The notes under the pieces: model-generated
Databases searched by the model: none
What the model saw: only the letters and a program-made list of their open reading frames with translations
What the model was told of the DNA's origin: nothing
Position numbers and translations under genes: made by a program
Part shown: piece after piece, positions 23,467 through 36,658 of the stretch
Numbering within the stretch: position 1 is the first letter of the stretch
Layout of the letters: each line of letters opens with the position of its first letter
Assembly: GCA_964017045.1 (NCBI GenBank)
Contig: OZ024798.1
Span: 24,393,347-24,457,346 of the forward strand
From: Omphiscola glabra
Taxonomy: Eukaryota; Mollusca; Gastropoda; Lymnaeidae
Reading direction: 5' to 3'
DNA: 64,000 bases

Positions 23467-24309
23467 ATTATTTTTTTTCTAACAGCTGCCATTGAGAAAT
23501 GTGTTGGAATTTTAATTATTTTCAAACGATATTTTCTTCGATTCTTCGTTTTGTTTTAAACTAAATGTTGTTAAGTCTAAGACTTGCGTGTGTCCTTGTG
23601 AGCAGATCTGTTCGGACAGACGCGTGTCGGATTTTATTTAATTTTTAAACTGAAAAATACAAAACAGCAGAAAGTACTTTTATAATTATTGATAAATGAA
23701 CTTAGTTAGTAAGAATATAGTATACCATTTATGGTTGGGAATAACACTGAGCTAGCGACAGTAAACCATTTATGGTTGGGATAATGTTGAGCGTTAATCT
23801 CAACCGACTGTGCATAGCGTCTCCCATAAAAGGAAAGTGCCAGCCCCTCCCCCACGCCCTTACTATGCTAGTGTCGGACAGTTTTACCTCACATCAAATC
23901 CCTTGCACCTTAATTGTTCTGCCCGTTTCCATCGCACCGAATACCGAATAATTAATCTGCCCGTTTCCATGCCACCGAATCCTGTCGATCACCACAGCTA
24001 GTCAACGGCTAGAAATTAAAGTACCCACCATTAAAAGACCGGCCTCAGACATGGCCTCGCACCGATCTCTCATTTCTTTGACTCGTGTTCGTGTCGTACT
24101 CCCTCTCTCCCCCCCCCCCCCCACACACGACCGACTCAAACAAGAAAGAACATCACAAGATGTCCACCGACGGTCTTCCAACAACAAACATTCCCTTACA
24201 ACACTGCTCGCGCAGGGTCGACTGTTCGCTGGGAAAATATCCCATATCATATGGCCATTATTTCAAGAAGATGGTCGATTATTTTTCCTCTGCTTTTTGA
24301 AAGGGTTTC
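23467..24309. other. Unique sequence with a ~40-bp dimer
   Basis: ACCATTTATGGTTGGGA.TAA occurs twice (about 23725 and 23766). Poly-C near 24109-24122. No gene recognised. Confidence 0.4.
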
Positions 24310-24528
24310 CATTAGATCAGCGGTTCTCAACCTGTGGATCGCGACGCCTTTGGGGTGGGGGGGGGGGGGCGCCGAACGACCCTTACACAGGGACCGTCTC
24401 AGACCATCGGAAAACACATATTTAGGAAGTAGAAACGAAAATAATTTTATGTTTGGGGGTCACCACAACATGAGGAACTGTATTTAATGACAGCGGCATT
24501 ACAAAGGTTAAGAACCACTGCATTAGAT
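24310..24528 (+). mobile_element. SPIN-like non-autonomous hAT element, copy 3
   Basis: The element is 24318-24520 (203 bp) with perfect 8-bp target duplication CATTAGAT. It starts CAGCGGTTCTCAACCTGTGG and ends AGAACCACTG. Internal CAGACCATCGGAAAACACAT and CACCACAACATGAGGAACTG closely match the vertebrate SPIN sequence as I remember it. A G-run (24357-24369) has expanded inside. Best-matching copy of the four. Confidence 0.92.
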
Positions 24529-24788
24529 GCTAAGTCCAGATGTTGCTAAGATCTTGAGCTTGAGGTAGTGTAGCAACAATTTTATGACTTTCACATAATA
24601 TTTATGAAAAGAAAAATGTATTGGATTTCAAATCTTTTTTTTTTAAACGTACGTATAAGTTTGACAAATAATTTTTGATTGAAAACTTAAATAAATAAAT
24701 CCTTCAGCCAGGAAGACATCCGCTGTCTTGGAGTCTTGTCACGTAATCACCGCGCACTTTGTCATGTCGGGAATCCATCCCCGTGGCG

Positions 24789-25014
24789 CTACAGCCCACG
24801 TAAGGCTTTGACCTCCCTCACTACTTCCTTCCACTTATACCTAATTAAAGTTTTTCTTTTCCATGCTTGGAATCCCAGTTGTCGTATATCGTTTTCCACA
24901 TCATCCATCCATTTAAGCCTAGGTCTGCCTTTGAGCCAATTTCCTCTGGGGTATTAGTGATGCACCTTCTGTCATTTGGCATTCTCTCTAAGTGTCCTGC
25001 CCAGCGTAGCCCAC
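24789..25014 (-). mobile_element. LINE ORF2 C-terminal remnant, frameshifted
   Basis: On the minus strand it reads LRWAGHLERMPNDRR, shifts frame, then LKGRPRLKWMDDVENDI and ..WKEVVREVKALRGL to a stop at 24789. 'LRWAGHxxRM ... GRPRxxWxDDV' is the standard post-RT tail of endonuclease/reverse transcriptase LINEs. The catalytic domains are missing and one frameshift lies near the CACTAATACCCC stretch (minus strand), so it is inactive. The 3'UTR may extend to about 24690. Confidence 0.7.
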
Positions 25015-25669
25015 CCTTTTTTTTATTTCTGCTACCAATGTGGGATCCTGAATTAGATCTAAACTGTACAATTCATGGTTGGAATGGTCAATATATAAAA
25101 AAAAATATTTTTACAAAAGGAAGATGAAAAAGAAACTTAGAATGGTCGATACAGATAAAATACTAAGAAATTTCTCTTTTTTCTTTTTCTTTCATCAGAA
25201 ATGTTTTCGATTCTGTTCAAATAAATATCGCCGTAAGTTCTCCCGTCAAGAATCAAGACGAAGAAGAACACGAAAGGTAAACAGAACACGATACACTATT
25301 GATATCAACTTATCATCTTGACAAATTTAAAAGGGCAAAAAAATTTAGAAAGAATAAGTAAATAAAATAAAAATAAATGGCCTGACAGAAAGGCTAACAA
25401 AATGGGTCGAAATAAGTTGCCCGTAGCCTAAGCCTGAATGGCAGTTGTCACCGATTGTCACCAAGCCTCAAAATGTGGGGGAGGAGGGGAGAAGGAACAT
25501 TGAATCTGATGGTGCGGGGTTTCATTTTGTTACAGGCAGCATCGGAATGGGCGTGGAACTAACAATCTGTCAAAATGATTCGATTGGTTTGGGAAAAAAA
25601 AGGGGGGGGGGGGTATTATCTCGTAACAATCATGTCACCAGGATGTAACATGGCAAAGAGAGTATTAGT
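25015..25669. other. Unique sequence
   Basis: Possible continuation of the LINE remnant just upstream on the minus strand, but no further homology seen. Poly-G near 25603-25613. Confidence 0.35.
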
Positions 25670-25967
25670 GACGTATAAGGTAAAAGGACCAGTATTGAAG
25701 ACATAGGGTAAAAGGACCAGTATTGAAGACATAGGGTAAAAGGACCAGTATTGAAGACATGGGGTAAAAGGACCAGTATTGAAGACATAGGGTAAAAGGA
25801 CCAGTATTGAAGACATAGGGTAAAAGAACCAGTATTGAAAACATAGGGTAAAAGGGCCAGTATTGTGGACGTACAGTAAAAGGACAAGCATTGTAGACGT
25901 AGGGTAAAAGGAATAGTATTGTATACATATGGTAAAATGGCCAGTATTGTTGACGTAGAGTAAAAAT
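25670..25967. repeat. 28-bp minisatellite, about 11 copies
   Basis: Unit AGGACCAGTATTGAAGACAT + AGGGTAAA. Copies after about 25855 are diverged (GTGGACGTAC, ATACATATGG). Confidence 0.93.
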
Positions 25968-26268
25968 TCAAGTGAATCAATATTAAAAATAGTATTCAGT
26001 AATCACAAAAAAATTCTGAAAAGACTGACATTTTAATTTGAAAGGAGGTCATTCCAAAGTAAAAACAGTTTTGAGATATAACTATTTATCCTGAAGTAAA
26101 AAAAAAAGAAAGAACAACAATAAATGGGACTAAAATATTAAAATATCTTTTTATAGCTGACCTTGGCATTCATACTTCTCAGAGCTGCTATTTATGACAA
26201 AATTTCTTCGTTTCTCAATTCGTCACTCTACAAATTAGAGTGTGTCATGTGTTAAAATGTTCATGAAA
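25968..26268. other. AT-rich spacer
   Basis: Nothing recognised between the 28-bp and 19-bp arrays. Confidence 0.45.
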
Positions 26269-26828
26269 TATACCTTCCATTGTTCATAAAGCCTTCCATT
26301 GTTCATGCAGCCTTCCATTGTTCATGCAGCCTTCTATTGTTCATGCAGCCGTCCATTGTTCACGCAGCCTTTTATTGTTCACGCAGCCTTTTATTGTTCA
26401 CGCAGCCTTTTATTGTTCATGCAGCCTTCCATTGTTCATACTGCCTTCCATTGTTCATGCATCCTTCTATTGTTCACGTAGCCTTCCATTGTTCATGCAG
26501 CCTTCCATTGTTCACGTAGCCTTCCATTGTTCATGCATCCTTCCATTGTTCATGCATCCTTCTATTGTTCACGCAGCCTTCCATTGTTCATGCAGCCTTC
26601 CATTGTTCACGTAGCCTTCCATTGTTCATACTGCCTTCCATTGTTCATGCATCCTTCTATTGTTCACGTAGCCTTCCATTGTTCATGCATCCTTCTATTG
26701 TTCACGTAGCCTTCCATTGTTCATACTGCCTTCCATTGTTCATGCAGCCTTCCATTGTTCATGCAGCCTTCCATTGTTCATGCAGCCTTCCAATGTTCAC
26801 GCAGCCTTCCATTGTTCACGCAGCCTTA
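26269..26828. repeat. 19-bp minisatellite, CCTTCCATTGTTCATGCAG, about 29 copies
   Basis: Variants at three sites (CCTTCTATT, TTCACG, CATCC / CTGCC) are shuffled among units, with longer shared blocks suggesting local duplication. Confidence 0.95.
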
Positions 26829-26883
26829 GATCTTCCAAAAACTAAATCCAGTTGTCATCCAATTTGACACATGGCATCACGTT

Positions 26884-27080
26884 GCATAGTAGATAGCACA
26901 GTAGATAGCACAGTAGATAGCACAGCAGATAGCACAGCAGATAGCACAGCAGATAGCACAGCAGATAGCACAGCAGATAGCACAGCAGATAGCACAGCAG
27001 ATAGCACAGCAGATAGCACAGCAGATAGCACAGCAGATAGCACAGCAGATAGCACAGTAGATAGCACAGTAGATAGCAAT
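26884..27080. repeat. 12-bp minisatellite, AGCACAGCAGAT, about 16 copies
   Basis: Perfect core of GCA-type units flanked on both sides by GTA-type units (AGCACAGTAGAT), an edge-symmetric pattern. Open in several frames (ADST-like on plus, AVLS-like on minus) with no independent gene evidence. Confidence 0.95.
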
Positions 27081-27455
27081 TTCACTTCACGAATGATAAC
27101 AACCTCAATATCCTAATTGAACTGAGGTTTAGGTTTCGACACGGCCTCTCGTTCCGGCGTTAACATTTAGGAAATGTTATCATGGTTCGATTTTGACACA
27201 TTATGTCTCCTCGTGACAACATTTCATTGATCGTCACTGAGACATATTCTCTCATAATGTGTTAAGTACGTGGCAATGTCATGGCAATTTGTTGTTTGAA
27301 AATTGCAGTGTGAGTTATCAGGGAGACAGGGAAAAAAATATAACAACAACATAATGCAATCCAGAATTACCTTGTGAATTTCAATGATCTCCCCCCGAGG
27401 ACATGGGCGAGCTATGAAATAAAGGTCATTTAACATTGACTCGAGATGTGTTCTA
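27081..27455. other. Unique sequence
   Basis: No feature recognised. Confidence 0.45.
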
Positions 27456-27850
27456 GCAAAAAACGTCATTTCAATGTCACTGTAATGGCTCGATGACACA
27501 ATCAAATGTCACTGTAATGCCTCGATGACACAATCAAATGTCACTGTAATGCCTCGATGACACAATCAAATGTCATTGCAATGCCTCGATGACACAATCA
27601 AATGTCATTGTAATGCCTCGATGACACAATCCAATGTCATTGTAATGCCTCGATCACACAATCCAATGTCATTGTAATGCCTCGATCGCACAATCCAATG
27701 TAATTGTAATGCCTCGATCACACAATCCAATGTAATTGTAATGCCTCGATCACACAATCCAATGTAATTGTAATGCCTCGATCACACAATCCAATGTCGT
27801 TGTAATGCCTCGATCACACAATCCATTGTCACTGTAATGCCTCGATCACA
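27456..27850. repeat. 32-bp minisatellite, about 12 copies
   Basis: Unit CAAATGTCACTGTAATGCCT + CGATGACACAAT. Left copies carry CGATGACACAATCAAATG, right copies CGATCACACAATCCAATG, a clear gradient along the array. Confidence 0.94.
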
Positions 27851-29230
27851 CTCTTTCCTTCTATCTTCTCTTTATTGACTTCTGTTTATGCATAATTTCC
27901 CTCTGTCAATAATACTCCCCCAGCCCCCACTAGTTTTTTTATTTTCCTCATTGCCGAATCCCCGAACATCTGTAGAGTACCCCCAGTCCATTGATTTGGA
28001 CTGGGCTCACTAGAGTAAATATGATGGCACTTAATCAGGGCCCGCCCCGAAGGTGTTTAGAGCAGTGGGTCAATATGTGATTGACTTACGCCAAGGGTTA
28101 CCAAACTGTCGGGCGGCGTGTCTAGAATAATTTGCGAGAGAGAGAGAGAGAGAGAGAGAGATAGTGGGACAAGGGTAATACCGCTTTACTTAGCATGAAC
28201 ATCCTAACAGAAGTCAAAACACATACATAAAAAATATAGCAATAAACCGATTTCTTGCAGTAAAAAAAAATGTTATTTTCTGCATACCCCACCTCCCCCG
28301 GTCTTTGCATTATCCCCCTTAAAGAAGTCACATGAAAGTTTATTGATACTAAGAGGGCGTAACTGAAGTCACCACGCCCACGGCGATCATTTGATGGTTT
28401 TAAAATCAACAAAGTCTGTGATTAACTGACATTAATCTTTAACCCGGCCTCAATTTCGTTTATTACCTCATGCTGACATTTACCCTTGCTGAGATTTAAT
28501 CTTGTGACATTCACACTTTGTGACATTTATTCTTTTTACTACACTGATATTTTATTAATCTCCCACCATAGATTGGCTCCCCCAATTGACTCCTCTAGTA
28601 TGGGTTTTATAAGAACTTTTGCCCCCCCCCCCACCCCAATCTGTTAGGCTATGAGAACCGCTGCTGTACGGATCACATCAATGAAGGCGTCAGATGGAGG
28701 AATATTGGGCAGTGAAGACCGCAGAGGCAGCGTAGCAATGTCTGGTCGCTGTAAATAACACACTCGAGCTCCCCCCAATGTCACTTCAACTTGTGTGTAA
28801 GCCAGTCTGTGGGCTCGGTTGGTGGGACAATTGGAAGTAATGCTGACGGCCGGCACGACGGGTTTGAAACTATGGTGGGAAATAAGTCGTTTAGTGAGGG
28901 TGTAGAGTCTAAGTGAAGTAAACAAGGCGACGCGATGATTTGAGCCGTTACCGAGGACAGCTTGTCATACTGTAGATTTTTTTGGCAATATATAACTAGT
29001 CCCACAACTTGTTTGGACCCACTTTTCATACATCTAGGAACTCCTTTCCCTATACATGTGGGACCCACTTTCCCTGCAAATAAGAAACCCCCTGCTCTAC
29101 ACATTGAAACTCTTTATCTCGACAGTTATGCATCAATTGCCATACAGTTATTAGCCCCTTGCCAGACATACAAGACCCACATTGCATGCAACAGGAGGCC
29201 CGTGACCTGACACAAGATACCGACTGAACG
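27851..29230. other. Unique sequence with (GA)n
   Basis: (GA)n at about 28136-28161 and poly-C near 28622-28632. A 93-codon minus-strand frame (28644-28925) has no recognisable domain. AGGGTTACCAAACTG near 28094 vaguely resembles a hAT end without a partner. Confidence 0.4.
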
Positions 29231-29320
29231 TGGTTTTCTGATTTCTGCCGAAACCGAAATCAGGCCGAGTGTTAAAAAGGAGACTTTCGGCAGCAAGCGA
29301 AGCCGAAACCGAAATATGTA
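29231..29320. repeat. Fragment of a GCCGAAACCGAAAT-rich dispersed repeat
   Basis: GCCGAAACCGAAAT occurs twice here (29248 and 29313) around an ACTTTCGGC word, the same vocabulary as 30598-30787. Boundaries are uncertain. Confidence 0.45.
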
Positions 29321-30321
29321 CCTATTTTGAAATTCGTTCAAGCATGCATTCTGCATACATGGAAAAATGATGGGGGGAAAGTAACAATATTTACATTCTT
29401 TTTATAAAAAATTGATCATCGTGAATATTAATAAATAAACCTCTATTGAATACTTTGGCTTTTACCATTTTAATTAAAAGGTAATTTAAGTTTCTTAAAA
29501 ATTGTATTTTAAATTTAGTATGGCAGGAGATAATTTGTTAAAAATGTGGGAGGGGGGGGGGCAACAATTAATGCAAAAAAGACCTTTGAGTGCCCGTTGC
29601 TTTTATAATATAATTACAACGCTACCTAGACATATGTCTACAAAAGTTATTGTGGCTCGAAAAAAGCCAATTGTCATCCAAAATGTCAGTTATTAAAACT
29701 ATAAAATATCACTAAAATGTTTTGCGGTTATCGTTACACTAATTCTTTGTGTTTTCATAAATAGCTGGCAAAATGTTGCTTTATTTATATTCAGCCTAGT
29801 ACTAACACATTAGTCTTTCCATGCTAGTTACGTAATTATTTCGTTTGGTGACCTACCTCCCTCATCCCCATTGGTGGAAGAAAGGATTTTTTTAAACCAG
29901 GTCTCTTAAAATTCTTGTTCTGACGGTTCTCGATGGAGACTCGCAAAAGACGTCTCAATTGGTCGCCAAAATCATAAAAGTCAACAGGTCTGCTTTAGGC
30001 ATACTACATTAATATTATACGAACCAGTCATACGTGCACACGTGTGTTATTTCGTCCAGAATAATGTTTATGCGCATGATAATGATGAAGTTCAAGAAAT
30101 GAATCAATTGAAAAAGCCTATAGGTTTCCTTAATTTTTATTTTAAAAAATAAAAGAAAAATAATAATCGAAATATTACCATTCCCTTGAGTTATTCAATA
30201 TTATTCACCTTTGCCTATGACAGCATGATAATGATAAATCAAAACGAATATCATAAATAAATAAACCTAGGGTTCCAAATTTTATTTCTGAAATAATAAA
30301 AACAAAAATAATGATATAAAT
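29321..30321. other. AT-rich unique sequence
   Basis: Poly-G near 29551-29560. Near 29962-29988 is an isolated end (CCAAAATCATAAAAG then TCAACAGGTCTG) matching the 3' end of the element at 324-480. Otherwise nothing recognised. Confidence 0.4.
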
Positions 30322-30427
30322 ATTACCTTGCCATTAGTTACCATGCCATTAGTTACCATGCCATTAGTTACCATGCCATTAGTTACCATGCCATTAGTTA
30401 CCATGCCATTAGTTACCATGCCATTCG
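30322..30427. repeat. 15-bp tandem repeat, CCATTAGTTACCATG, 7 copies
   Basis: Essentially perfect units; only the last (CCATTCGTT) differs. Confidence 0.95.
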
Positions 30428-30597
30428 TTTTTCTTCCACAAAATTATTAACATTTGAATAGGCATAATTGAAATTAATTAAATTTTTGGTTATAAAGGAC
30501 AAGTAGGTCATCATGCAGCAGTGAGCAGTTTTCACAGAGTATTAGTCATATAGCAAACGATGACAGCAACACGTCGAAGCAACAAGGAATATCGGAT

Positions 30598-30787
30598 TGC
30601 CAGCCTAGAGACAGTCTGATTTCTGGTAGATGACCGAAAGCCTCAACAGTATCAATCATTTTCGACCGAAACCGTAATTAAACCCAAAAGTTAACTTTTC
30701 TGTTTTGGCCGAAACCGAAATTCGACTGAAAGTGATCAAACGGCAACTTTCGGTGCCGAAATCGAAATTCGGTCGGTCTCTACCCGA
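30598..30787. mobile_element. Possible DNA-transposon remnant, TAGAGAC ends
   Basis: Starts near TAGAGACAGTCTG and ends GGTCGGTCTCTA, giving a short terminal inverted repeat TAGAGAC. Many CCGAAA/TTTCGG words in both orientations fill the interior (GGCCGAAACCGAAATTCG, TCGGTGCCGAAATC). No target duplication found. A relative lies at 29231-29320. Confidence 0.4.
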
Positions 30788-31380
30788 CACCCTGTTTCCT
30801 CACTGTTAGGAGCCCCTTACCCTATATTCAGGAACACTTTTCCCAACATCTAGGAACTTCTGTCCTACATTTCCTCCACAATGTTTAAACCGCTCGAAGT
30901 CAGATTTAAATTGAAGCAGGCTACCAAGTGGAAGCGGAAGCTTTCTTTCAATCTTCTCTGTGAAGTTCCATGCTTTAGTAAAGAAAAAAAAAGACCTTAA
31001 ACAAAGCAAACGTCAGACGGGCCTCTAATCCACAGACTCCATCAACTCCCCAAATCTACACAACGTATTCCTGTAGTCTGGGGAGACGGGTGGGGTTGAA
31101 GGGGTGGAGAGGATTAAATTGCTAGGCAAGGATACGACCCTATGGGTCAAAATTACCCACATTATCTCCCGTGGACGATTGTGAGATTTCGAAACCGTCA
31201 TTATGGTGTTTCAGGGGGACGTAGCTTCCACTGACCATGATTCTGGAATTGTCCAGTGGTTAATGGGTAACTTTTTCTTATTTGGACTTATGTGTGATTC
31301 ACAGACTTCTTAGAAAGCTTGCTGGATACGTATGTGTTCGGCGGCTATTTTTTGCTTCGATTAAAAAAAATGTATTTGTC
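30788..31380. other. Unique sequence
   Basis: No gene or element recognised between the remnant and the 39-bp satellite. Confidence 0.4.
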
Positions 31381-33380
31381 GTAAGATTAGTGTTTTTTTG
31401 TATGATATTAACTTGATTCGTAAGATTTGTGATCTTTTGTATGGTATTATTTTGATTCGTAAGGTGAGTGATCTTTTGTATGGTATTAACTTGATTCGTA
31501 AGATTAGTGATCTTTTGTATGGGTGTAGCTTGATTCGTAAGATTAGTGATCTTTTGTATGGTATTAACTTGATTCATAAGATTAGTGATCTTTTGTATGG
31601 TATTAACTTGATTCGTAAGATTAGGGATCTTTTGTATGGTATTAACTTGATTCGTAAGATTAGTGATCTTTTGTATGATATTAACTTGATTCGTAAGATT
31701 AGTGATCTTTTGTATGGTATTAACTTGATTCGTAAGATTAGTGATCTTTTGTATGGTATTAACTTGATTCGTAAGATTAGTAATCTTTTGTATGCTATTA
31801 ACTTGATTCGTAAGATTAGTGATCTTTTGGATGGTATTAACTTGATTCGTTTGATTAGTGATCTTTTGTATTGTATTAACCTGATTCGTAAGATTAGTGA
31901 TCTTTTGTATGGTATTAACTTGATTCGTAAGATTAGTGATCTTTTGTATGGTATTAACTTGATTCATAAGATTAGTGATCTTTTGTATGGGTGTAGCTTG
32001 ATTCGTAAGATTAGTGATCTTTTGTATGGTATTAACTTGATTCATAACATTAGTGATCTTTTGTATGGGTGTAGCTTGATTCGTAAGATTAGTGATATTT
32101 TGTATGGTATTAACTTGATTCGTAAGATTAGTGATCTTTTGTATGGTATTCACTTGATTCGTAGGATTAGGGATCTTTTGTATGGTATTAACTTGATTCG
32201 TAAGATTAGTGATCTTTTGTATGATATTAACTTCATTCGTAAGATTAGTGATCTTTTGTATGGTATTAACTTGATTCGTAAGATTAGTGATCTTTTGTAT
32301 GGGTGTAGCTTGATTCGTAAGATTAGTAATCTTTTGTATGGTATGAACTTGATTCATAAGATTAGTGATCTTTTGTATGGGTGTAGCTTGATTCGTAAGA
32401 TTAGTGATCTTTTGTATGGTATTAACTTGATTCGTAAGATTAGGGATCTTTTGTATGATATTAACTTCATTCGTAAGATTAGTAATCTTTTGTATGCTAT
32501 TAACTTGATTTGTAAGATTAATGATCTTTTGGATGGTATTAACTTGATTCGTTTGATTAGTGATCTTTTGTATTGTATTAACCTGATTCGTTTGATTAGT
32601 GATCTTTTGTATTGTATTAACCTGATTCATAAGATTAGTGATCTTTTGTATGGTTTTAACTTGATTCGTAAGATTAGTGATCTTTTGTATGGTATTAACT
32701 TGATTCATAAGATTAGTGATCTTTTGTATGGGTGTAGCTTGATTCGTAAGATTAGTGATCTTTTTTATGATATTAACTTAATTCGTAAGATTAGTGATCT
32801 TTTGTATGATATTAACTTCATTCGTAAGATTAGTGATATTTTGTATGGTATTAACTTGATTCGTAAGATTAGTGATCTTTTGTATGGTATTAACTTGATT
32901 CGTAAGATTAGTAATCTTGTGTATGCTATTAACTTGATTTGTAAGATTAATGATCTTTTGGATGGTATTAACTTGATTCGTTTGATTAGTGATCTTTTGT
33001 ATTATATTAACCTGAGTCATAAGATTAGTGATCTTTTGTATGGTATTAACTTGATTCGTAAGATTAGTGATCTTTTGTATGGTATTAACTTGATTCATAA
33101 GATTAGTGATCTTTTGTATGGGTGTAGCTTGATTCGTAAGATTAGTGATCTTTTTTATGGTATTAACTTGATTTGTAAGATTAGTGATCTTTTGGATGGT
33201 ATTAACTTGATTCCTAAGATTAGGGATCTTTTGGATGGTATTAACTTGATTCGTAAGATTAGGGATCTTTTGTATGATATTAACTTGATTCGTAAGATTA
33301 GTGATCTTTTGTATGGTATTAACTTGATTCGTAAGATTAGTGATCTTTTGTATGGTATTAACTTGATTCGTAAGATTAGT

Positions 33381-35019
33381 AATTATTTTGTATGGTATTA
33401 ACTTGATTCGTAAGATTAGTGATCTTTTTGATGGTATTAACTTGATTCGTTTGATTAGTGATCTTTTGTATTGTATTAACCTGATTCGTAAGATTAGTGA
33501 TCTTTTGTATGGTATTAACTTGATTCGTAAGATTAGTGATCTTTTGGATGGTATTAACTTGATTCGTAAGATTAGTGATCTTTTGTATGGTATTAACTTG
33601 ATTCATAAGATTAGTGATCTTTTGTATGGGTGTAGCTTGATTCGTAAGATTAGTGATCTTTTGTATGGTATTAACTTGATTCATAACATTAGTGATCTTT
33701 TGTATGGGTGTAGCTTGATTCGTAAGATTAGTGATATTTTGTATGGTATTAACTTGATTCGTAAGATTAGTGATCTTTTGTATGGTATTCACTTGATTCG
33801 TAGGATTAGGGATCTTTTGTATGGTATTAACTTGATTCGTAAGATTAGTGATCTTTTGTATGATATTAACTTCATTCGTAAGATTAGTGATCTTTTGTAT
33901 GGTATTAACTTGATTCGTAAGATTAGTGATCTTTTGTATGGGTGTAGCTTGATTCGTAAGATTAGTAATCTTTTGTATGGTATGAACTTGATTCATAAGA
34001 TTAGTGATCTTTTGTATGGGTGTAGCTTGATTCGTAAGATTAGTGATCTTTTGTATGGTATTAACTTGATTCGTAAGATTAGGGATCTTTTGTATGATAT
34101 TAACTTCATTCGTAAGATTAGTAATCTTTTGTATGCTATTAACTTGATTTGTAAGATTAATGATCTTTTGGATGGTATTAACTTGATTCGTTTGATTAGT
34201 GATCTTTTGTATTGTATTAACCTGATTCGTTTGATTAGTGATCTTTTGTATTGTATTAACCTGATTCATAAGATTAGTGATCTTTTGTATGGTTTTAACT
34301 TGATTCGTAAGATTAGTGATCTTTTGTATGGTATTAACTTGATTCATAAGATTAGTGATCTTTTGTATGGGTGTAGCTTGATTCGTAAGATTAGTGATCT
34401 TTTTTATGATATTAACTTAATTCGTAAGATTAGTGATCTTTTGTATGATATTAACTTCATTCGTAAGATTAGTGATATTTTGTATGGTATTAACTTGATT
34501 CGTAAGATTAGTGATCTTTTGTATGGTATTAACTTGATTCGTAAGATTAGTAATCTTGTGTATGCTATTAACTTGATTTGTAAGATTAATGATCTTTTGG
34601 ATGGTATTAACTTGATTCGTTTGATTAGTGATCTTTTGTATTATATTAACCTGAGTCATAAGATTAGTGATCTTTTGTATGGTATTAACTTGATTCGTAA
34701 GATTAGTGATCTTTTGTATGGTATTAACTTGATTCATAAGATTAGTGATCTTTTGTATGGGTGTAGCTTGATTCGTAAGATTAGTGATCTTTTTTATGGT
34801 ATTAACTTGATTTGTAAGATTAGTGATCTTTTGGATGGTATTAACTTGATTCCTAAGATTAGGGATCTTTTGGATGGTATTAACTTGATTCGTAAGATTA
34901 GGGATCTTTTGTATGATATTAACTTGATTCGTAAGATTAGTGATCTTTTGTATGGTATTAACTTGATTCGTAAGATTAGTGATCTTTTGTATGGTATTAA
35001 CTTGATTCGTAAGATTAGT
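33381..35019. repeat. Higher-order repeat copy B (1,639 bp)
   Basis: 42 monomers plus one inserted base. Copy C (35020-36658) differs at only a handful of positions. The preceding block (about 31781-33380) is a third copy lacking one monomer, about 1,600 bp. Confidence 0.92.
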
Positions 35020-36658
35020 AATTATTTTGTATGGTATTAACTTGATTCGTAAGATTAGTGATCTTTTTGATGGTATTAACTTGATTCGTTTGATTAGTGA
35101 TCTTTTGTATTGTATTAACCTGATTCGTAAGATTAGTGATCTTTTGTATGGTATTAACTTGATTCGTAAGATTAGTGATCTTTTGGATGGTATTAACTTG
35201 ATTCGTAAGATTAGTGATCTTTTGTATGGTATTAACTTGATTCATAAGATTAGTGATCTTTTGTATGGGTGTAGCTTGATTCGTAAGATTAGTGATCTTT
35301 TGTATGGTATTAACTTGATTCATAACATTAGTGATCTTTTGTATGGGTGTAGCTTGATTCGTAAGATTAGTGATATTTTGTATGGTATTAACTTGATTCG
35401 TAAGATTAGTGATCTTTTGTATGGTATTCACTTGATTCGTAGGATTAGGGATCTTTTGTATGGTATTAACTTGATTCGTAAGATTAGTGATCTTTTGTAT
35501 GATATTAACTTCATTCGTAAGATTAGTGATCTTTTGTATGGTATTAACTTGATTCGTAAGATTAGTGATCTTTTGTATGGGTGTAGCTTGATTCGTAAGA
35601 TTAGTGATCTTTTGTATGGTATGAACTTGATTCATAAGATTAGTGATCTTTTGTATGGGTGTAGCTTGATTCGTAAGATTAGTGATCTTTTGTATGGTAT
35701 TAACTTGATTCGTAAGATTAGGGATCTTTTGTATGATATTAACTTCATTCGTAAGATTAGTAATCTTTTGTATGCTATTAACTTGATTTGTAAGATTAAT
35801 GATCTTTTGGATGGTATTAACTTGATTCGTTTGATTAGTGATCTTTTGTATTGTATTAACCTGATTCGTTTGATTAGTGATCTTTTGTATTGTATTAACC
35901 TGATTCATAAGATTAGTGATCTTTTGTATGGTATTAACTTGATTCGTAAGATTAGTGATCTTTTGTATGGTATTAACTTGATTCATAAGATTAGTGATCT
36001 TTTGTATGGGTGTAGCTTGATTCGTAAGATTAGTGATCTTTTTTATGATATTAACTTGATTCGTAAGATTAGTGATCTTTTGTATGATATTAACTTCATT
36101 CTTAAGATTAGTGATATTTTGTATTGTATTAACTTGATTCGTAAGATTAGTGATCTTTTGTATGGTATTAACTTGATTCGTAAGATTAGTAATCTTGTGT
36201 ATGCTATTAACTTGATTTGTAAGATTAATGATCTTTTGGATGGTATTAACTTGATTCGTTTGATTAGTGATCTTTTGTATTATATTAACCTGATTCATAA
36301 GATTAGTGATCTTTTGTATGGTATTAACTTGATTCGTAAGATTAGTGATCTTTTGTATGGTATTAACTTGATTCATAAGATTAGTGATCTTTTGTATGGG
36401 TGTAGCTTGATTCGTAAGATTAGTGATCTTTTTTATGGTATTAACTTGATTTGTAAGATTAGTGATCTTTTGGATGGTATTAACTTGATTCGTAAGATTA
36501 GGGATCTTTTGGATGGTATTAACTTGATTCGTAAGATTAGGGATCTTTTGTATGATATTAACTTGATTCGTAAGATTAGTGATCTTTTGTATGGTATTAA
36601 CTTGATTCGTAAGATTAGTGATCTTTTGTATGGTATTAACTTGATTCGTAAGATTAGT
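35020..36658. repeat. Higher-order repeat copy C (1,639 bp)
   Basis: Nearly identical to copy B. A fourth copy starts at 36659 but departs from the pattern after about 170 bp, and simpler monomers with TTGGATGGTATC finish the array. Confidence 0.92.

Noticed and set aside
26884..27080. Ser/Thr/Ala/Asp repeat protein
   Set aside because: Perfect 12-bp repeat open on both strands with no flanking coding sequence.
28644..28925. 93-codon minus-strand ORF as a gene, and the nearby GAGAACCGCTG as a SPIN end
   Set aside because: No recognisable domain, and no SPIN internal sequence or opposite terminus was found.
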